A DNA stretch of 56,224 nt from an uncultured Oscillospiraceae bacterium (lineage in GTDB: Bacteria > Bacillota > Clostridia > Oscillospirales > Oscillospiraceae). Below are positions 50,096 through 56,224 of this stretch, piece after piece. How positions within the stretch are numbered: the first letter of the stretch is position 1; each line of letters begins with the position of its first letter. The position numbers were made by a program, and so were the translations under genes. The notes under the pieces were generated by a model. The model ran no database searches, had not been told where the DNA came from, and saw only the letters and a program-made list of their open reading frames with translations. The stretch lies in assembly GCA_900756575.1 (NCBI GenBank), contig CAAEKQ010000084.1, forward strand, positions 1 to 56,224. The letters are read 5' to 3'.

Positions 50096-50881
50096 TTATG
50101 CCATGTGCATGCCGCCGTCCACGGAAAGGGCCTGGCCGGTGGTGTGCCCTGCGTACTCCGAGCACAGCCATACCACCGCATGAGCAACATCCTCGGCAGT
50201 GCCCAGCTTGCCCATGGGAATCACATGGGCCTTGAGGTTCTCCTCCTCGCTCGGATCTGCGGCCATGGTATTGGCCATCAGTTGGGTGCCGGTGGTGGGG
50301 CCGGGGCAAACCACGTTGACTCGGATGCCGTTCTTTGCGTTTTCCATGGCAGCAGTCCGGGTCAGAGCAATCACGCCCGCCTTGCTGGGACCATATGCGC
50401 CAAAGCCCGGCGCCATTTTCAGTCCGCCGATGGAGGCAGTGTTGACGATTGCCCCCTTGCCCTGCTGCTGCATCTGAATCAGCTCATACTTGAGGCAGAA
50501 AAACAGGCCCCGGAGGTTGGTGTCCATCACCTGATCCCAGTTTTCCGTGCTCCACTGGGTCAGCGGGCCATAAGGAATCCGCACACCGTCGGGGCCCACA
50601 CCCGCATTATTAAAGGCGCAATCCAGCCGACCATACCGCCGGACGATCTCCTCCACGCAGTTTTTCACGCTCTCCTCGTTAGAGATATCGCAAGGCAGGA
50701 AAATGGCATCTCCGCCAGCGTCATGAATCTCCTTGGCAACTGCCTCGCCCTTTTCCACGCTGTGGCCGGTAGTGACGATCACCTTAGCGCCCAGAGACGC
50801 AAACTCCTTGGCGGTGGCTTTTCCCATTCCGGTGGCGCCACCGGTAATCAAAACGACTTTCCCCTGAATATCCTTTGGCAT
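50096..50881 (-). CDS. Short-chain dehydrogenase/reductase (SDR)
   Basis: A 261-residue classical SDR. Cofactor motif TGGATGMG (13-20), NNAG (91-94), structural N122, and the catalytic set S150, Y163, K167 (YGPSK). The end of strand 2 (VIVTTGHSVEKG) lacks the acidic residue typical of NAD-specific members, so NADP(H) is possible. Together with the OYE-type enzyme it resembles a hydroxysteroid/bile-acid style or phenolic enone pathway (inference). The promoter lies over the 3' end of the lysR gene. Confidence 0.92.
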   Translation of the reverse strand: MPKDIQGKVVLITGGATGMGKATAKEFASLGAKVIVTTGHSVEKGEAVAKEIHDAGGDAIFLPCDISNEESVKNCVEEIVRRYGRLDCAFNNAGVGPDGVRIPYGPLTQWSTENWDQVMDTNLRGLFFCLKYELIQMQQQGKGAIVNTASIGGLKMAPGFGAYGPSKAGVIALTRTAAMENAKNGIRVNVVCPGPTTGTQLMANTMAADPSEEENLKAHVIPMGKLGTAEDVAHAVVWLCSEYAGHTTGQALSVDGGMHMA

Positions 50882-50909
50882 ATGAAACGCTCCTTTTCTT
50901 TCATAACTT

Positions 50910-50939
50910 AAAGCCGGAACCGCTCTTGGCTCCGGCTTT
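50910..50939 (-). terminator. Hairpin after lysR / at the 5' end of the SDR mRNA
   Basis: AAAGCCGGAACC (50910-50921) and GGCTCCGGCTTT (50928-50939) pair with one mismatch. It may end lysR transcripts; for the SDR promoter (50940-50968) it is the first structure of the mRNA. Confidence 0.6.
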
Positions 50940-50968
50940 ATTATACGAGGTTCCCAGGTAAAACGGAA
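50940..50968 (-). promoter_or_regulatory. Promoter of the SDR-flavoprotein operon
   Basis: Minus-strand TATAAT (50940-50945) with a poor -35 TTCCGT (50963-50968) at 17 bases, as often seen in LysR-activated promoters; AT-rich half-sites (TATAACT... GAGTATA) lie just upstream in the lysR 3' end. Confidence 0.45.
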
Positions 50969-50987
50969 ATAGCTTTTCCGGAGAAAG

Positions 50988-51917
50988 TTATACTCCCAGA
51001 GTTATATCTTTCATTTCCTGCACATCCCGTTCCTCCGTGCCCAGCCACTGCCGCAGAAACTCCGCAAAAATTCTGGCCGCATGGGACCACTGATAGTCCT
51101 TCCGGTATACCAGCCCCAGAGATGCAGGCTCCACTGGGTCCTCCAGCAGCACCATGTGGATGCCGCTGTCCGGATATTCCCGATTGATTTTCCGCATCTG
51201 GGCCATGGGCATAAACGCCACCCCCTGCCGATTGGACAGCAGACTGAAAATCAGGCCGCTGTTGTCCACCTCAAAGGCAATATTTGGAGAAAAACCGCAG
51301 GACTGGCACAGAGCCGTCAACGTTTCTACATCCATCCGGGACCGGTCACAGATGATTTTTTCCTCAGCCAATTCCTGCACGGATACTTTTGTGCGCTGGG
51401 TCAGCCAATGACCCTGTCCGCAGAGAATCACGAAATCGCAGCGCCCCAGCGTCTCAAATACATAGCCGTCACCCCCCACCGGCCGCGCAATCAGCATCAA
51501 GTCCAGCTCATGGAGCCCCAGGCGTTCCGATAGCTCAGTGGGGCTGCCACTGAACTGGCGAATGCCGATTTCCGGATGCTTGGGGGTAAAATCCCGGAGC
51601 ACGTCGGGAAGCAGATCGTCAATGGAGCAGCCCAGGGTCAGGATGTTCTGGGAGGAATCATACATCCGCTGAATGCCGCGAATGCCGTTCTCCAGCTCCC
51701 CCAGGCTGAGATTGACGCTGGCAAGGAAACAGCGGCCATAGTCGTTGAGGGTAATTTTCCCCTTTCGGTGGTCAAACAGCGGCACCCCCAGTTCTTCCTC
51801 CAGCCGGGCAATGCTTTTGCTGAGATTGGGCTGGGTCACATACAGCTCCTGGGCCGCCCGGGAGATATTCCCTAGCCGCGCCACCGTGGCAAAATATCTA
51901 AGCTGCATCAATTCCAT
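50988..51917 (-). CDS. LysR family transcriptional regulator
   Basis: A 309-residue regulator from ATG 51917 (MELMQLRYFATVARLGNISR), preceded by AAAGGGGG. HTH: ISRAAQELYVTQPNLSKSIARLEEELGVPLFDH; effector domain from about 90 on, with ALSLLSNRQGVAF-like NSGLIFSLLSNRQGVAFMP. It sits directly upstream of the SDR/flavoprotein operon in the same orientation and likely activates it (inference). The protein ends with a short tail KDITLGV. Confidence 0.93.
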   Translation of the reverse strand: MELMQLRYFATVARLGNISRAAQELYVTQPNLSKSIARLEEELGVPLFDHRKGKITLNDYGRCFLASVNLSLGELENGIRGIQRMYDSSQNILTLGCSIDDLLPDVLRDFTPKHPEIGIRQFSGSPTELSERLGLHELDLMLIARPVGGDGYVFETLGRCDFVILCGQGHWLTQRTKVSVQELAEEKIICDRSRMDVETLTALCQSCGFSPNIAFEVDNSGLIFSLLSNRQGVAFMPMAQMRKINREYPDSGIHMVLLEDPVEPASLGLVYRKDYQWSHAARIFAEFLRQWLGTEERDVQEMKDITLGV

Positions 51918-51939
51918 AGCCAGTCCCCCTTTCCCTATC

Positions 51940-51968
51940 AGCATATCACAGCCGCCGCGCCCATGCAA
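51940..51968 (-). promoter_or_regulatory. Promoter of lysR
   Basis: Minus-strand TTGCAT (51963-51968), 17 bases, TATGCT (51940-51945). Confidence 0.55.
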
Positions 51969-51992
51969 CCGGAATTATGCCTTTGGGTTTAA

Positions 51993-52030
51993 CAAAACGG
52001 ACGTGCCGCACGAGATATGCAGCACGCCCG
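51993..52030 (-). terminator. Terminator of the RbsBAC-like operon
   Basis: CGGACGTGC (51998-52006) and GCACGCCCG (52022-52030), one G-T pair; followed by TTTTGTT on the minus strand. Confidence 0.65.
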
Positions 52031-52044
52031 CTCCTTTGATCTGC

Positions 52045-53079
52045 TTATTTTGCAGCGGTGCCGTTCTGGCTCTCGGTGGGAGCCTGGCCGGTCACTTTCT
52101 TGGCTGCATTTTCCGCCGCACGGGTCTGGAGGGTATCAATGGTCACAGCTGCCAGCAGTGCAATACCCAGCACCACGTACTTCCAATACTGGTTGATGTT
52201 CAGGAAGCTCATGCCGTAGTCCAGCACGCCGATGATGAGCACACCGATGACCATGTTGCTCATTTTACCGCCGCCGCCGCCCATTTTGATGCCGCCCAGC
52301 ATGGCACCTGCCATAACGGTAAACTCAGCGCCGATGCCGAGGCCCTGGTTTACCGCGCCGCCGGTGGTACCGATGTTGACCACCTGGCCGATGCCGAAGA
52401 ACACGCCAGCCAGTGCAAAAATTGCGATCCGCATCTTGGCAACGGATACACCGGACAGGGCCACCGCATCAGGATTGGAGCCCAGCGCATAGACGTTCCG
52501 TCCGAAATAGGTCTTGTTCAGGATAAACGAACCCACAAGCACAGCTACAATCATCACCAGAACGCCGGTCTTCAGGGCGCCGGAGCCCAGACGGATGTTC
52601 AGGCCGCCGATGTTCTTCAGCGCAGTGGAGACGTAAGCGGTCTTGCTGATGCCGCCGGTGAGCAGATAGGTCACGCCGTTGAGGATGTACTGGGTGCCCA
52701 GGGTGATGATAAACGGAAACACCCGGAGCCAGGAGTACATCACGCCGTTAAAGGCGGACAACAGCACTGCCAGCAGAATGCCGCAGATAATGGCAACCGC
52801 CGCATTGGTGGAGCCCTCCAGCAGCGCCATCACCATACCGACGGTAGAGATCAGGAAGCCGGTGGACAGGTCCATGCCGCCGCCCAGCATGATGAACGTA
52901 ATGCCGACGCCCAGAATCACCAGATACGCATTCTGGTTCAGCATGGTCAGCAGATTCGGAAAATTGAAGAAGGAACGCCCTGCCACTGCGGGGCCCAGTA
53001 CGCTGAACAGCGCAATGAGTACCACCAGAACCAGCAGCATCAAATAATCCTTCAGGTAAGAAGAAACACTCTTTTTCAT
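52045..53079 (-). CDS. Sugar ABC transporter permease (RbsC-like)
   Basis: A 344-residue membrane protein of the BPD_transp_2 class (8-10 helices). Typical segments: GGGMDLSTGFLISTVGM, TLGTQYILNGVTYLLTGG, ALGSNPDAVALSGVSVAKMR. It forms the channel of an importer for a monosaccharide or similar. Starts 3 bases after the ATPase stop; third gene of the operon. Confidence 0.94.
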   Translation of the reverse strand: MKKSVSSYLKDYLMLLVLVVLIALFSVLGPAVAGRSFFNFPNLLTMLNQNAYLVILGVGITFIMLGGGMDLSTGFLISTVGMVMALLEGSTNAAVAIICGILLAVLLSAFNGVMYSWLRVFPFIITLGTQYILNGVTYLLTGGISKTAYVSTALKNIGGLNIRLGSGALKTGVLVMIVAVLVGSFILNKTYFGRNVYALGSNPDAVALSGVSVAKMRIAIFALAGVFFGIGQVVNIGTTGGAVNQGLGIGAEFTVMAGAMLGGIKMGGGGGKMSNMVIGVLIIGVLDYGMSFLNINQYWKYVVLGIALLAAVTIDTLQTRAAENAAKKVTGQAPTESQNGTAAK

Positions 53080-53082
53080 GTG

Positions 53083-54597
53083 CTATGCCCCCATTGTTTC
53101 ATTTTCTCTGTCAGAGGTGGAGGCCATATCCAGGATGCGCTCCTGGGAGAATTCCTCCTTTGTCAGCTCTCCGGCCAGACATTTTTCGCCGAATACCACA
53201 ATGCGGTCCGACATTCCCAGCAGCTCCTCCATATCGGAGGTGACCATGACCACGCACTTGCCCTCCTCGCAAAGGCCGTTCATGAGCTCATAGATCTCAT
53301 ACTTTGCGCCCACATCGATGCCGCGGGTGGGCTCGTCAAAGATGACAATATCGGACTGGGTTGCCAGCGCCTTGCCCACGACCACCTTCTGCTGGTTGCC
53401 GCCGGACAGGGTGCCCACCTTGGTTGCATCCAGATTGGGTGCCTTGATGCGCATGGCCTTGCCGTAGTATTCCGCGATCTCCGCTTCCTTCTTCCGGTCT
53501 ACTACGCCTGCATGGGAGATTTTCTCCAGCACGTTGTAGACCAGGTTCCAGGAGATTGTCTCGCCCAGGAAGCAGCCCTCCCGCTTTCGATCCTCGGGGA
53601 TCAGGCAGATGCCGTATTTATGCATGGCATCCTTGGGGGAGCGAATCTCCGCTTTTTGGCCGTTGACGTAGATCTCACCCCACTGGGCCTTTTCCGCGCC
53701 GAATACCACCTTCATGATCTCGGTACGGCCTGCGCCGACCAGACCGGAAATGCCCAGAATCTCGCCCCGGCGGGCTTTGAAGGAGATATTCTTTACGCCG
53801 TTGCCGGTGAGATTCCGAAGCTCCAGGGCCACATCACCGATTTTGGCGTTTCTGGTCGGGAAGGTTGCGGTCATTTCACGGCCCACCATGTAGCGGATCA
53901 GCTCGGCCCGGTTGGTCTCCTTGGTGTTCAGGGTGGTGATATATTCGCCGTCCCGGAGGATGGAGACTCGATCGGTGAGCTCAAACACCTCGTCCAGCCG
54001 GTGGGAGATAAAGATAATTGCCACGCTCTGCTCCCGGAGCTGCCGGACAATGCGGAACAAAATCTCGACCTCCGCCACGGAAAGGGGCGCGGTGGGCTCG
54101 TCCAGAATGAGTACCCGAACGTCCTTGGATACGGCCTTTGCAATCTCAACGATCTGCATATGGCCGGGGGTCAGGTTGCCTACCGGGGTATCGGGGTTGA
54201 TGTCTACCCCAAAGTCGTCAAACAGCTTCTGTGCAATCTGGCGCATCTTCTTCTGGTTCACCAGCTTGCCCAACTTTTCGCCGTAGCAGATATTCTCCGC
54301 CGCAGACAAAACGTCGATCAGGTTAAACTCCTGATAAATACATTCAATGCCGTGTTTTCTCGCCAGCGCCGGGGTCATCACCGTGTAGGTTTCGCCGTCT
54401 ACGGTAATGGTACCGCCGTCAGGAGCATGCGCGCCGGTAATCGTCTTAATAAATGTGGACTTTCCCGCGCCGTTTTCGCCAATCAGGGCGTGGACTTCTC
54501 CGGGGTAAAAGTCGATGGACACATTGTCCAGCGCCACCACGCCGGGGTAGACCTTTCTGATATCCTTCAAAGACAGGACAGGTTGTTTTTCTTGCAA
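53083..54597 (-). CDS. Sugar ABC transporter ATP-binding protein (RbsA/MglA-like)
   Basis: A 504-residue fused double ATPase, usual length. First domain: Walker A GENGAGKST, signature LTPGHMQIVEIAKAV, Walker B VLILDEPTAPL. Second domain has the degenerate P-loop GLVGAGRTE and a normal signature LSGGNQQKVVVGKAL with IVIFDEPTRGIDVGAKYEIYEL. It powers uptake with the RbsC-like permease and RbsB-like lipoprotein. A strong hairpin (54655-54685) separates it from the lipoprotein gene. Confidence 0.95.
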   Translation of the reverse strand: MQEKQPVLSLKDIRKVYPGVVALDNVSIDFYPGEVHALIGENGAGKSTFIKTITGAHAPDGGTITVDGETYTVMTPALARKHGIECIYQEFNLIDVLSAAENICYGEKLGKLVNQKKMRQIAQKLFDDFGVDINPDTPVGNLTPGHMQIVEIAKAVSKDVRVLILDEPTAPLSVAEVEILFRIVRQLREQSVAIIFISHRLDEVFELTDRVSILRDGEYITTLNTKETNRAELIRYMVGREMTATFPTRNAKIGDVALELRNLTGNGVKNISFKARRGEILGISGLVGAGRTEIMKVVFGAEKAQWGEIYVNGQKAEIRSPKDAMHKYGICLIPEDRKREGCFLGETISWNLVYNVLEKISHAGVVDRKKEAEIAEYYGKAMRIKAPNLDATKVGTLSGGNQQKVVVGKALATQSDIVIFDEPTRGIDVGAKYEIYELMNGLCEEGKCVVMVTSDMEELLGMSDRIVVFGEKCLAGELTKEEFSQERILDMASTSDRENETMGA

Positions 54598-54654
54598 ATG
54601 TAGCGCCTCCTATCGCCGGGCTTCCCCGACGGGCATTCTGCCTTTTTATGATTC

Positions 54655-54685
54655 GGGGCGGCACCGAGCAATCCAGTGCCGCCCC
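54655..54685 (-). repeat. Intercistronic stem-loop between the lipoprotein and ATPase genes
   Basis: Perfect 10-bp arms GGGGCGGCAC (54655-54664) and GTGCCGCCCC (54676-54685), no T run following. It may shield the 3' end of the lipoprotein message and lower downstream expression, as in other binding-protein operons. Confidence 0.6.
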
Positions 54686-54700
54686 TGATCTTTCGGATAT

Positions 54701-55981
54701 TTACTTCTTATACTCGGCAGCGGGGTTCTCATCGCCCATGGACCAGGTGGCGTTGAAGCCGTCCACGGTCACAGCGGTGATGGTGTCATAGAAGGTTTCG
54801 CCGTAAGTCCAGCTGAAGCCGTCGATGCCGCAAACGCCCAGCAGCTCCTCAGCCAGCCTTGCGCCGGTGCGCATAGGCGGAATGATCACATCGGGGTTGA
54901 TGGTCTTTGCATACTCAGCCAGAGCATCGTAGCCTGCGCCAATCTCGTTCTTGGCGTCATCGCCATAGGGGATCGCGGGATCGCCATAGGTCGCATAGCC
55001 CTTGATTGCGGTGGAGGAGGGATCAGACTCTGCGCCCTCGTACAGGCCCTTGAAAGTATCGTCCTCTGCATAGCAGGGAGCAACAAAGTAATCGGCCAGA
55101 TCGCCGCCGTTCTGATCGCAGTAATCCTTAATGGCGTTGGCAATGCCCATTGCCTGCTCAGGCTCGTAAGCCACGAAGATATGGCAGTCGGGGTTTGCGC
55201 TGAGCACTGCCTGAGCGTTGTTGAATGCAACGTTCAGGGAGCCGTCCTGGCCGTAAGCGGTGGTCTCGGAAACCAGAGCCAGGGTGTCGGACTTCTCTAC
55301 GGTGCCCTTCATAGCGTTGGAACGATATACGCCGTCGGCGATATCATAGTAAGTATCAATGGCAATCTCATACTTGCCGTCGGCGTTCTTGGGAACGTTC
55401 TTGCCGGAGTGCTCTGCCCAGTATTCCGCAGCCTGAACGGCATACATACCGGTGATCTCATAAGCAGTGTAGCCGCAGCCTGCGATGGTGTAATCGGTGG
55501 GCTGTGCGCCCAGGTAAACCACTGCGATGCCTGCATCGACGGCCTGCCCAACAACGTCCTTGAGCATCTCAACGGACATGGCGGCGATCATCAGGCATCC
55601 AACGTTGCCGGCTGCAATGGCCTGCTCTACAAACTGTACCTGATTGCCGGGGTTGCCCTCAGCGTCCTTCTTGACGTACTTGAAGCCCTGCGCTTCCATC
55701 ACAGCGCCCATGGCATCGTTAATCATAACCAGCCCCTCTGCGCCGGTGGTAGGCAGGATGGACCATACTTCCTTCTGGCCGTTCCACTTAAAATCGGTCG
55801 TCTCAGCAGGCGCCGCTGTGTCCGCATCTCCCGCGGATGCCTTTGCGTTGTCCTGCGCGGTCTGCTCAGAAGCAGGCGCAGCAGCGGAACCCGTGCCGGT
55901 CGAGGCAGAGGAGGTGCCGCATCCTGCGAATGCAGCGACCATCATACAGAGAGCCAGCAGCATTGCAACAATCTTTTTCAT
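54701..55981 (-). CDS. Sugar-binding lipoprotein (RbsB/periplasmic-binding type)
   Basis: A 426-residue lipoprotein: signal MKKIVAMLLALCMMVAAFAGCGTSS with lipobox AFAGC, a Ser/Ala/Glu-rich linker (to about 60), then a type-I periplasmic binding fold (MINDAMGAVMEAQGFKYVKK, AAMSVEMLKDVVGQAVDAGI, AVVYLGAQPTDYTIAGCGYT). ATG 55981 was chosen because GGAAGGA lies 9 bases upstream and gives a normal lipoprotein leader; ATG 55990 is the alternative. First gene of the importer operon with an operator-like palindrome in its leader. Confidence 0.93.
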   Translation of the reverse strand: MKKIVAMLLALCMMVAAFAGCGTSSASTGTGSAAAPASEQTAQDNAKASAGDADTAAPAETTDFKWNGQKEVWSILPTTGAEGLVMINDAMGAVMEAQGFKYVKKDAEGNPGNQVQFVEQAIAAGNVGCLMIAAMSVEMLKDVVGQAVDAGIAVVYLGAQPTDYTIAGCGYTAYEITGMYAVQAAEYWAEHSGKNVPKNADGKYEIAIDTYYDIADGVYRSNAMKGTVEKSDTLALVSETTAYGQDGSLNVAFNNAQAVLSANPDCHIFVAYEPEQAMGIANAIKDYCDQNGGDLADYFVAPCYAEDDTFKGLYEGAESDPSSTAIKGYATYGDPAIPYGDDAKNEIGAGYDALAEYAKTINPDVIIPPMRTGARLAEELLGVCGIDGFSWTYGETFYDTITAVTVDGFNATWSMGDENPAAEYKK

Positions 55982-56028
55982 ATGCTTCATTCCTTCCAAA
56001 TTTTGCAGCAAGGCTGCAAGAAATAATA

Positions 56029-56052
56029 CGTTGGAATCGTAACATTCCAACG
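56029..56052. promoter_or_regulatory. Operator-like palindrome of the RbsBAC-like operon
   Basis: Perfect 9-bp inverted repeat CGTTGGAAT-N6-ATTCCAACG at positions +1 to +24 of the predicted transcript; a repressor site or a 5' stem-loop. Confidence 0.6.
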
Positions 56053-56057
56053 CATTC

Positions 56058-56086
56058 ATTTTAATACAGCGCACCCGCTTCGTCAA
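56058..56086 (-). promoter_or_regulatory. Promoter of the RbsBAC-like operon
   Basis: Minus-strand TTGACG (56081-56086), 17 bases, TAAAAT (56058-56063). Confidence 0.7.
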
Positions 56087-56167
56087 GGGAGTTTCTGCGT
56101 CTTTTTCGGTATTCATAACAACAAATTAGGGCAATACCGCACAAAAAAGCAAAACGAAGCCAAATTA

Positions 56168-56176
56168 TGATATAAT
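56168..56176 (+). promoter_or_regulatory. Extended -10 promoter of the rightward gene at the window end
   Basis: TGA directly before TATAAT (56171-56176); no -35 match. +1 is expected at about 56183, on the start codon. Confidence 0.5.
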
Positions 56177-56182
56177 GAACGC

Positions 56183-56224
56183 ATGGATAAACAGATGACG
56201 ATTTCCGCATTCAGCGATGAGTTA
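56183..56224 (+). CDS. Probable sugar-phosphate isomerase/epimerase (N-terminus only)
   Basis: Only 14 codons are present: MDKQMTISAFSDEL, continuing beyond the window. The string ISAFSDE matches the opening of xylose-isomerase-like TIM-barrel sugar isomerases/epimerases (commonly ISxFxDE). It is divergent from a sugar ABC importer, which fits. No ribosome site precedes the ATG, and the -10 box ends 6 bases before it, so the mRNA is probably leaderless. Too short for certainty. Confidence 0.5.
   Translation, partial: MDKQMTISAFSDEL

Noticed and set aside
47915..50911. 998-codon open frame on the plus strand across the OYE and SDR genes
   Set aside because: Antisense shadow of two genes with full catalytic motifs; composition (His/Gly/Arg) is not protein-like.
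51745..54603. 952-codon open frame on the plus strand across the sugar ABC genes
   Set aside because: Antisense shadow of RbsC/RbsA-like genes; no ribosome site, His/Gln/Asp-rich without domain.
1..56224. CRISPR arrays, IS elements, tRNA or rRNA genes, integrase/attachment sites
   Set aside because: None was recognised: no regularly spaced repeats, transposase motifs, tRNA cloverleaf or T-loop sequence were seen by eye. Automated tools could still find short items.

Overview
The window reads as a chromosomal segment of a strictly anaerobic, moderately high-GC Gram-positive gut-type bacterium of the class Clostridia (most like Oscillospiraceae; the assignment is inference). Supporting signs are a single-chain pyruvate:ferredoxin oxidoreductase, a Firmicutes-length SigA, several MsmX/RbsA-type ABC importer parts, lipoproteins with Gram-positive style leaders, S-layer-homology cell-wall proteins, strong AGGAGG ribosome sites and TTGACA-17-TATAAT promoters. 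I see no rRNA, tRNA, CRISPR array, insertion sequence or phage gene; the region is ordinary chromosome with accessory transport and surface genes.

Layout. 1-3.4 kb: start of thiI, a MATE exporter and comM, all leftward. 3.5-13 kb (rightward): PFOR, a probable small RNA whose loop copies the 16S anti-Shine-Dalgarno sequence, a GntR/UTRA regulator, murC and an OmpR-type two-component system. 13-24.3 kb (leftward): a GH25/SLH cell-wall hydrolase; a five-gene transport operon (two sugar-type permeases, HlyD-like adaptor, MacB-periplasmic-core-like protein, propeller-like/solute-binding lipoprotein) with no ATPase; and a beta-helix surface protein. 24.4-30.8 kb: a tightly overlapping housekeeping operon (M20 hydrolase, rlmA, prfA, tsaC/sua5, coaE, M18 aminopeptidase). 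31-33.7 kb: an acidic hypothetical protein, a Nudix hydrolase, and a DUF1836 regulator divergent from a DegV protein. 33.7-37.1 kb: Ca/Mn-type P-type ATPase and mntP behind a yybP-ykoY manganese riboswitch. 37.2-41.4 kb: a small Pro/Gly-tailed protein, an AlaX editing protein, and three tandem MerR paralogs, the first frameshifted. 41.4-46.6 kb: rpoD, an orphan solute-binding lipoprotein with a divergent AraC regulator, and a small membrane-anchored acidic protein. 46.6-52 kb: an OFA-type MFS carrier, an old-yellow-enzyme/dienoyl-reductase-type flavoprotein, an SDR and a LysR regulator. 52-56.2 kb: an RbsBAC-like sugar importer divergent from the start of a probable sugar isomerase/epimerase.

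How the parts may work together. The two-component system promoter and the five-gene transport operon promoter share an 11-bp-spaced TTAA direct repeat just upstream of the -35 box, which suggests that the response regulator controls the unusual importer/adaptor operon. Metal homeostasis (mntP plus P-type ATPase) is placed under one Mn riboswitch. The flavoprotein/SDR/MFS/LysR set looks like a small catabolic or detoxifying unit for an enone or steroid-like substrate. Several regulators sit beside palindromic operators (AraC, MerR, DUF1836, sugar ABC operon), and two genes appear to be transcribed as leaderless mRNAs. All functions are read from sequence motifs by eye; no database search was run.
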